From NCBI RefSeq assembly GCF_004127445.1, contig NZ_QEXM01000012.1, positions 62,001 to 126,000 of the forward strand: DNA of 64,000 nucleotides, in the 5' to 3' direction. Shown here piece by piece: positions 52,401-64,000 of this stretch. The notes below the pieces were generated by a model, which saw only the letters and a program-made list of their open reading frames with translations, had not been told where the DNA came from and searched no databases. This DNA comes from Streptomyces alfalfae. GTDB lineage: Bacteria > Actinomycetota > Actinomycetes > Streptomycetales > Streptomycetaceae. Position numbers and translations under genes: made by a program. Positions within the stretch are counted from its first letter, which is position 1. Each line of letters begins with the position of its first letter.

Positions 52401-52467
52401 CCAGCAGGGCCCGCTTCTGCGGGGACAGCCGCGCCTTGCGCGAGGTGGCGAGATCTTCGCGGGACAT
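46462..52467 (-). CDS. NRPS C-A(Ser)-NMT-PCP-C, N-methylserine incorporation and release
   Basis: This 2001-residue protein has an AAGGAG site. The condensation domain (45-480) contains NAHHVVVDGWS. The adenylation domain (500-1000) has YVIYTSGSTGEPKG; its pocket, read by hand, is D-V-W-H-V-S-L-V-D-K, essentially the serine code. A SAM N-methyltransferase is inserted (about 985-1330; VLEIGCGTGLLLSRI near 1041) before the last A motif (VNGKLDR). The PCP Ser (LGGDSIHTI) is near 1458. A second C-like domain (1530-1960) ends the protein, with NYFCLDGWS where HHxxxDG is expected. No thioesterase is present. This suits addition of N-methylserine to the polyketide and cyclising release by the terminal domain. 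Confidence 0.93.
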   Translation of the reverse strand: MSREDLATSRKARLSPQKRALLEKLSGKARTSGTTRIPRRPASDRPPLSFAQRRLWFLDQMVPESPAYNVPMSFRVRGPLRRETLERAAEEVVRRHESLRTRLPSENGEPWQEIVDDVRVPVELVDVTDDPARLDALVYEAGRRPFDLATGPLLRVTLYRLAPELHVVLLNAHHVVVDGWSLGLFWQELFTLYEAFAADRPSPLPELAVQYADFAVWQRAYLSGERLENQLDYWRRQLGEGTENLELPLDRPRPPVQTFEGGDLRDVYPAALRDELQALSRREGVSLFVVLLGALNVLLHRYTGQSGIPVGSPVTNRTHVDIEPLIGMFVNTLVYRTDMAGDPDFREVLRRVQEVVNGAQQHQEVPFEVLVDALRPERYLSQNPLFQVCFNFLPAREMKPGDELVIEAIEGVRIGTSKFDLWISVVDRADELLVEVEYNRDVFEPGTVRRLMDAFRVVVEAAAARPGLAVSRLPVLPEADRRRIVEEWNDTAQAFDGAERCLHDLIADQAARTPDAPAVVFGGEQVSYAELDRRADRLAHWLRGRGAGPERTVAVCAERSVELVVALLGVLKSGAAYVPVDPDHPARRRAFMLADAAPMIVLTQEHLRAALPPTEAEVLALDTRWAEIAEEPHGPLAHGAGPDTLAYVIYTSGSTGEPKGVLNTHRGIVNRLLWMQDRYRLDATDRVLQKTPFSFDVSVWEFFWPLLAGATLVVAGPDEHKDPARLAELIGDERITTAHFVPSMLQVFLGQDGGEGGLAGRCADLRRVVCSGEALPFALQERFFAKLPGTELHNLYGPTEAAVDVTAWQCVPGDERGVVPIGRPIANTRVLVLDERLDPVPVGVVGEVHIGGVQVARGYHNRPELTEERFVPDPFGAPGERLYKTGDLARLLPDGAIEYRGRADFQVKVRGIRIEPGEVEAALMRHPDVVEAAVVTRDDPRETGHKQLVAYVVPDTAPAARATEGDDPMAERVAEWAEVFDQAYAQGTDAREADFNIVSWNSSYTGEPLAAEEMREWVDGTVERILALGPRRVLEIGCGTGLLLSRIAPHCESYHGTDISKAALDFVRTRLIAERPELAGVTLSHRAADESAGAGDEPYDVVIINSVAQYFPDGAYLRTVLGHALDSLAGDGAVFVGDLRNLALLDTFHTDVELSRATAKLPAGRLRGRIARRTRQEQELLVHPAFFTALRAERPDISGVDVQLRRGRHDNELTRYRYDAVLHVSARATAPDTDVVTLDWADAGGLAGVRRRLDEERPGALAVRGVRNARLAAVNAKRERLRDKDAEEIVGELVRDTGTGTAAHVDPEEWWRLGADTGRTVTVSWMPDTTDGSYAVLLSRTGAHRLDLTGPLPAEPLTNDPAFDRAGAELVRDLRRFLKDSVPDYMVPAAFLPLRALPVGVNGKLDRDALPPVPDQGDADGAAAEPTTPTEHVLAELWAEVLGVDDVGVHTNFFELGGDSIHTIHVVAKARQRGLEFAPQLVFRHGTISALAAALDEQRAAADTPAPERRAATGRDADADAALRALSEAPGVLDVYPLSPFQQWALGEWREHPEPGLFLVHRMQLLTVSDFSEDVFVACLRQLISEHPLLRTTFAWEGLAEPVQVVHEEAAPETAFADWRGLAGPEQDARLETYLAADRDRGVDLGAASGLRYLVALLDADTALVVVSLNYFCLDGWSFEIVTDRLQELLAAAATGRSPEPAPERLAFKRFVEGARALPTGPAETYWRRALAGLTRPTPLSAGVRAALPAQPAEEGCARQIITLDRDATLGLRRLSQRAHLPLNALFQGAWALVNAAYTASDDVTHGVLLAGRSSPVADPDALSTMVGPAFNILPLRTRVDRDREAGAFLKDVLGALVEMGGHETTPLDTVLGWSELPQGTLPCESYIVFQNVGVDTMERAGTAFFVSKMGFPLRLDVFPTNVVTVHLSYHRDQVTDAAATRLLLALQGVLEAMLDGLGRTVGELADAALEERAAPPGLGVFHEGEFRVADIREQQGGDPA

Positions 52468-52502
52468 GCGGGGGAACTCCTTGGTGGTGTCGGCGGCCCT
52501 CG

Positions 52503-52546
52503 CCGGTTCACGCGAGCGGCGGGCGTACGGTCCGGTTCACGCGAGC
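52503..52546 (-). repeat. 15-bp direct repeat at a gene end
   Basis: CCGGTTCACGCGAGC occurs at 52503-52517 and 52532-52546, 29 bases apart. The second copy contains the stop codon of the KS-MT PKS gene; the first lies in the gap before the NRPS gene. Confidence 0.8.
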
Positions 52547-55500
52547 AGGGTGGCGACGGTCTCCTCGGGCAGCTCGTCGATGCGCTCGATCAGCTCGGCC
52601 TCCAGCATCTCGACCATGTCGGCCAGGGTGCGGGCCTGGAACAGCTCCCCGAGGTCCAGCTCGAAGGGGAAGCCGCTCTTGAGGCGGGAGATGATCTGGG
52701 TCGCCAGGATCGAGTCGCCGCCCACCTCCTGGAAGTCGTCGTCCGGGCGGACCGTGGTGACGCCGAGCACGTCGCGCCACGCGTCGGCCACCAGCTCCTG
52801 GAGCGGACCGCCCGACTCCCGTGCGCCCGACTCCTCACCCGCCGGGGCCTCGGGAAGCGGTCCCGGGACGGGCGCGGCGACGCCCGGGGCGGGGGCGGCG
52901 GGCAGCACCGCCACAGGCTCACCCGAGCCGCGCGCGCCCTCCTTCTCGGCGAGGACGACCGCCTGGTAGGCCTGGTCCTCGCGCACGGGGGCCGGCGACA
53001 GGCTGCGCACGGCGCGGAAGCCGCCGCGCTCCAGGGCCTGGCGCCACAGGGAGACGCTGAGCAGCGGGGAACCCGGCAGGCGGCAGTCGTCCTCGTAGGC
53101 CCACCAGCCGCCCATCAGGCCGAAGGTGAGGGTGAAGAAGTCCTGCGCCCGCGTGGTCTCCAGGAGGATCAGCACGCCGCCGGGGCGCAGGAGCTGCCGG
53201 GCGTGGGCCAGGGTGTCGTCGATGCTGCGGGTGGCGTGCAGCACGTTGCAGGCGAGGACGACGTCCTGGCTGCCCGCCGCGAAACCCTGGTCGACGGGCG
53301 GCGACTCGATGTCGAGCGGCGCGAAGGTGACGTAGGGGTGGTCCTTGCCGTACTGGTTGCGTCCGTACTGGGTGAAGCCGCGCGAGATGTCGGTGTAGAC
53401 GTAGCTGAGCCCGCCGTCCGTGCCGTCGAGCGCGGGCAGGACCTTGGCGGTGGTGCCGCCGGTGCCCGCGCCGATCTCCAGGACGGAGACGGCGGCCCCG
53501 GGGTCGCGTTCGCGCCGGGCGCGGACGTAGCGGGCGACGAGTCCGGCCACCAGGCCGTTGGTGTCGCCGTCGCTGTGGTAGACGGCCTCCACGGCGTCGA
53601 ACGAGCCGCCGGGGAACAGCACTTCGTGCGCCTTCTTGCGGCCGGTGAGGACGTCGGGCATCTCCTCCAGGCAGAGCGTCAGAAGGTGGAAGTAGCCGTC
53701 CATCTCGGCGTACTCGGTGGTCACCTCGCGCTTGAGGTCCGCCAGTTCCCTCTCGTCCCAGTCGAGCCCGCCGGGCTCGGCGACCAGGTCCGTGGTGAGC
53801 AGTTCGTCCCCCTCGGCGCGCAGGTAGCCGCCTTCGGTGAGGACGCCGAGGAGCCCGTGGAACAGCGCGCGGTGCTCGTCCACGACGCCGAGCCGGGCGG
53901 CCAGCCCGTCCTCGGTGTGCCGCTCGCCCGCCGCCGCGAAGACGTCCATGCGGCGCAGCGAGGCGAAGAGCATCCTGCGGCAGACGCCGGTCAGTTCGCG
54001 CACCATCACGTCGGAGCGCAGCGCGGCTTCGAGGTCCCCGGCGGCCGGGTCGGAGCGCAGGTGTTCGGCGGCGGCCTCGTCGAGGTCGGCGAGGACGGAG
54101 GGCACGGCGTCCGCCGCGCACGCCGTACCCGCGCCGCCCTGCCCCGCCGGTCCCTGGGCGGCGCCGTCCGCCCAGACGTGCGGGAAGACGTCCCGTGCGA
54201 AGGGGTGCCCCGGCAGGGCGACGCGGCGCGGCGCGGCGCCGGTGTGCAGGCGCGGCCAGTCCACCGTCGCCCCGGTGACCCAGGCCGCCGCGAACTCGTC
54301 GACGTCGCGGCCCGCGGGTCCGGTCGCGGGGCGGCGCTCGGCGGCCCGGCCGCTGTAGGCGCCGGGCACCGCGGCGGCGCCGCCGGCGAACGCGTCGAGG
54401 CGGCCGAGCAGTTCCCCGGTCGACGTGGCGGTGACGGCCAGGCGCTCGGCGAAGGCCTCGCGTCCCACCTGCAGGGTGTACGCCACGTCCTGGAGCGTGA
54501 GGTCCCCGGCCGCGCGCAGGTGGGCGGCGAGCGCGGCGGCCTTCTCGCGGAGCTGGTCCTCGCTCTTGGCGGACAGCGGGACGACCATGCGGCGGCCGGG
54601 CACGGGCGCGGCCGCGGGGCGGTCGGCCACGTACTCCTCGATGATGACGTGGGCGTTGGTGCCGCTGTACCCGAAGGAGCTGACGCCGGCGACCCGGGGC
54701 GCGTCGCCCTCGCGGTCCCAGGCGGCCGGCTCGCGGCTGACGTAGACCGGGCTGTCGTCGAAGTCGGCGTGCTTGTTCTCGGTGCGGAAGTTCGCCGCCG
54801 GGGGCAGGGTGCCGTGCCGCAGGCACAGCAGCACCTTGATGGCGCCGAGGACGCCGGCGGCGCCCATGGTGTGCCCGATGTTGGCCTTCACCGAGCCGAC
54901 GGCGCAGAACTGCCTGCGGTCGGTGAACTCCGCGAACGCCTCCGTGAGGCCGTGCACCTCGATCGGGTCGCCGAGGCTGGTGCCGGTGCCGTGCGCCTCC
55001 ACGTAGCGCAGGCGGCCCATGTCGACGCCGCCGCGGCGGTAGACGTCGCGCAGCAGCGCGCTCTGCGCGGCCGAGCTGGGCGAGGTGATGCCCGAGGTGC
55101 GGCCGTCCTGGTTGGTGCCGCTGCCCCGGATGACGCCGAGGACCCGGTCGTTGTCGCGCACCGCGTCGGAGAGGCGCTTGAGCACCAGTACGCCGACGCC
55201 CTCACCGACCAGCATGCCGTCCGCGTCGGCGTCGAAGGGGCGGCAGGCGCGGCCGGGTGAGACGGTGCCCAGGGCCTCCATGGTGACGAAGGTGCCGGGG
55301 TGGTTGGCCACGTACACGCCCGCGGCGAGCGCGAGGTCCGACTCGCCGTCGAGGAGCAGCCTGCGGGCGATGTCGACGGCGACGAGCGAGGACGAGCAGG
55401 CGGTGTCGACCGTCATCGCGGGGCCGCTCAGGTCGAGCTGGTAGGCGAGGCGGGCCGCCATGATGCTGGTGTCGGCGCCCATCAGGGCGTGCGCGGAGTA

Positions 55501-56118
55501 CTCCGCCTGGGGCGCGAGCCCGGTGCTGCCCACGATGGTGGCGACCGCGCGGCCACGCAGCGCCGACGGGTCCTGGGCGGCGTCCTCCAGGGCGTGGTAG
55601 CAGGATTCGAGCAGCACGCGCTGGGCGGCGTCCATCGCGGCGGCCTCGCGGGGCGCGATGCGGAAGAACGCCGGGTCGAAGCGGTCGCTGTCGGCCATGC
55701 GCCCGTAGCGCGGCGCCGCCGCGTCCGGGAAGTGCTCCTTGAGGAGGGAGAGCGCCACCGGGTCGGTGACCTCGGTGGTGCGGTCCTCGCCCGAGCTGAT
55801 GACCTGCCAGAGCTCGTCGGGGTCGCCCGCGCCCGCGGCGCGGCAGTGCATGCCGATCACCGCGACGGCCTCCGGCGGCGCGTCGCGCTCCAGCCGGCCC
55901 GAGACGCGCGCGGCGAGCCCGTCGAGGTCACCGGCGCCGCTGACCGCGTCGGTCGGGAGCGTGGTGCCGAACCGGGAGTTGATCTCCTCGGTGAGCGCCA
56001 CGGCCGCGGTGAGGCCGAGACCCAGCTCGTCGAAGGGCGTACGCGAGACCTGCTCGGGGGTGACATCGAGGACACGGGCCGCGAGTTCCGACAGCGCCTG
56101 CTTGACGTGGGGCGACAT
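52537..56118 (-). CDS. Trans-AT PKS module [degenerate ACP]-KS-MT-PCP-like carrier
   Basis: The ATG ([16 protein letters not shown]) lies 16 bases after the upstream PKS stop; the product has 1193 residues. Residues 1-80 have an ACP fold, but the attachment motif reads [11 protein letters not shown], with no serine. The ketosynthase (about 86-510) is intact: DTACSSS (Cys near 240), [11 protein letters not shown] and [10 protein letters not shown]. The C-methyltransferase (about 700-1010) has [16 protein letters not shown] near 885. The final carrier Ser is in [10 protein letters not shown] near 1135 and looks PCP-like. With no KR, the unit would stay an alpha-methyl-beta-ketoacyl chain passed to the serine NRPS. 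That matches the ketone and methyl needed for a gamma-lactam. Confidence 0.93.
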   Translation of the reverse strand: MSPHVKQALSELAARVLDVTPEQVSRTPFDELGLGLTAAVALTEEINSRFGTTLPTDAVSGAGDLDGLAARVSGRLERDAPPEAVAVIGMHCRAAGAGDPDELWQVISSGEDRTTEVTDPVALSLLKEHFPDAAAPRYGRMADSDRFDPAFFRIAPREAAAMDAAQRVLLESCYHALEDAAQDPSALRGRAVATIVGSTGLAPQAEYSAHALMGADTSIMAARLAYQLDLSGPAMTVDTACSSSLVAVDIARRLLLDGESDLALAAGVYVANHPGTFVTMEALGTVSPGRACRPFDADADGMLVGEGVGVLVLKRLSDAVRDNDRVLGVIRGSGTNQDGRTSGITSPSSAAQSALLRDVYRRGGVDMGRLRYVEAHGTGTSLGDPIEVHGLTEAFAEFTDRRQFCAVGSVKANIGHTMGAAGVLGAIKVLLCLRHGTLPPAANFRTENKHADFDDSPVYVSREPAAWDREGDAPRVAGVSSFGYSGTNAHVIIEEYVADRPAAAPVPGRRMVVPLSAKSEDQLREKAAALAAHLRAAGDLTLQDVAYTLQVGREAFAERLAVTATSTGELLGRLDAFAGGAAAVPGAYSGRAAERRPATGPAGRDVDEFAAAWVTGATVDWPRLHTGAAPRRVALPGHPFARDVFPHVWADGAAQGPAGQGGAGTACAADAVPSVLADLDEAAAEHLRSDPAAGDLEAALRSDVMVRELTGVCRRMLFASLRRMDVFAAAGERHTEDGLAARLGVVDEHRALFHGLLGVLTEGGYLRAEGDELLTTDLVAEPGGLDWDERELADLKREVTTEYAEMDGYFHLLTLCLEEMPDVLTGRKKAHEVLFPGGSFDAVEAVYHSDGDTNGLVAGLVARYVRARRERDPGAAVSVLEIGAGTGGTTAKVLPALDGTDGGLSYVYTDISRGFTQYGRNQYGKDHPYVTFAPLDIESPPVDQGFAAGSQDVVLACNVLHATRSIDDTLAHARQLLRPGGVLILLETTRAQDFFTLTFGLMGGWWAYEDDCRLPGSPLLSVSLWRQALERGGFRAVRSLSPAPVREDQAYQAVVLAEKEGARGSGEPVAVLPAAPAPGVAAPVPGPLPEAPAGEESGARESGGPLQELVADAWRDVLGVTTVRPDDDFQEVGGDSILATQIISRLKSGFPFELDLGELFQARTLADMVEMLEAELIERIDELPEETVATLLA

Positions 56119-56134
56119 TGACTCTGTATCTCCT

Positions 56135-64000
<7,866 letters not shown>

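Noticed and set aside
52503..52546. Attachment site or transposon target duplication
   Set aside because: No integrase, transposase or inverted ends lie nearby; the copies are only 29 bases apart.

Overview
The very high GC content, strong third-position GC bias, GTG/TTG starts and gene families (SARP/AfsR regulator, SigB/SigF-type sigma factor, DUF4236 protein, short probably leaderless genes) point to a Streptomyces or close actinomycete chromosome. No rRNA, tRNA, insertion sequence or CRISPR array was found.

Positions 1-21018 are mostly single genes and short operons: a cardiolipin-synthase-like end fragment, a small secreted protein, a PPOX-class protein, a cupin/LysR divergent pair, a DinB protein, a three-gene PaoABC-type molybdenum aldehyde/xanthine oxidoreductase operon (3862-7533), a PHP phosphoesterase, a SigB/SigF-type sigma factor next to a small acidic gene with a matching promoter, a HAD hydrolase, a CYP152-type fatty-acid P450, a large SARP/AfsR regulator, three very small genes, an editing-domain-free threonyl-tRNA synthetase behind a threonine-codon leader peptide and a hairpin, a LysE-type exporter with its divergent LysR regulator, an MBL-fold protein and a small hypothetical protein.

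Positions 21052-64000 are one minus-strand trans-AT polyketide/peptide operon that continues beyond the right edge. In transcription order it holds: the end of a giant PKS (56135->64000), a KS-MT-carrier PKS (52537-56118), a C-A(Ser)-NMT-PCP-C NRPS (46462-52467), an AT-AT-ER protein (43265-46465), a three-module PKS (28287-43184), a formyltransferase-A(Gly)-PCP NRPS (24778-28290), a PP-loop ATPase (23584-24732) and a KS-ACP protein (21052-23574). No module has a working integrated AT, so the AT-AT-ER protein must load them.

The likely chemistry starts with N-formylglycine on the FT-NRPS. One extension follows on KS-ACP, with ring closure to a 5-substituted oxazole, perhaps by the PP-loop enzyme. 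The three-module PKS adds alkene and C-methyl groups, and modules outside the window continue the chain. The KS-MT module adds an alpha-methyl-beta-keto unit and the NRPS adds N-methylserine. The terminal C-like domain would release the product. This logic fits the oxazolomycin family (oxazole-polyene plus N-methyl spiro beta-lactone/gamma-lactam). That match rests on domain order, predicted substrates and memory of the published pathway, not on a database search.
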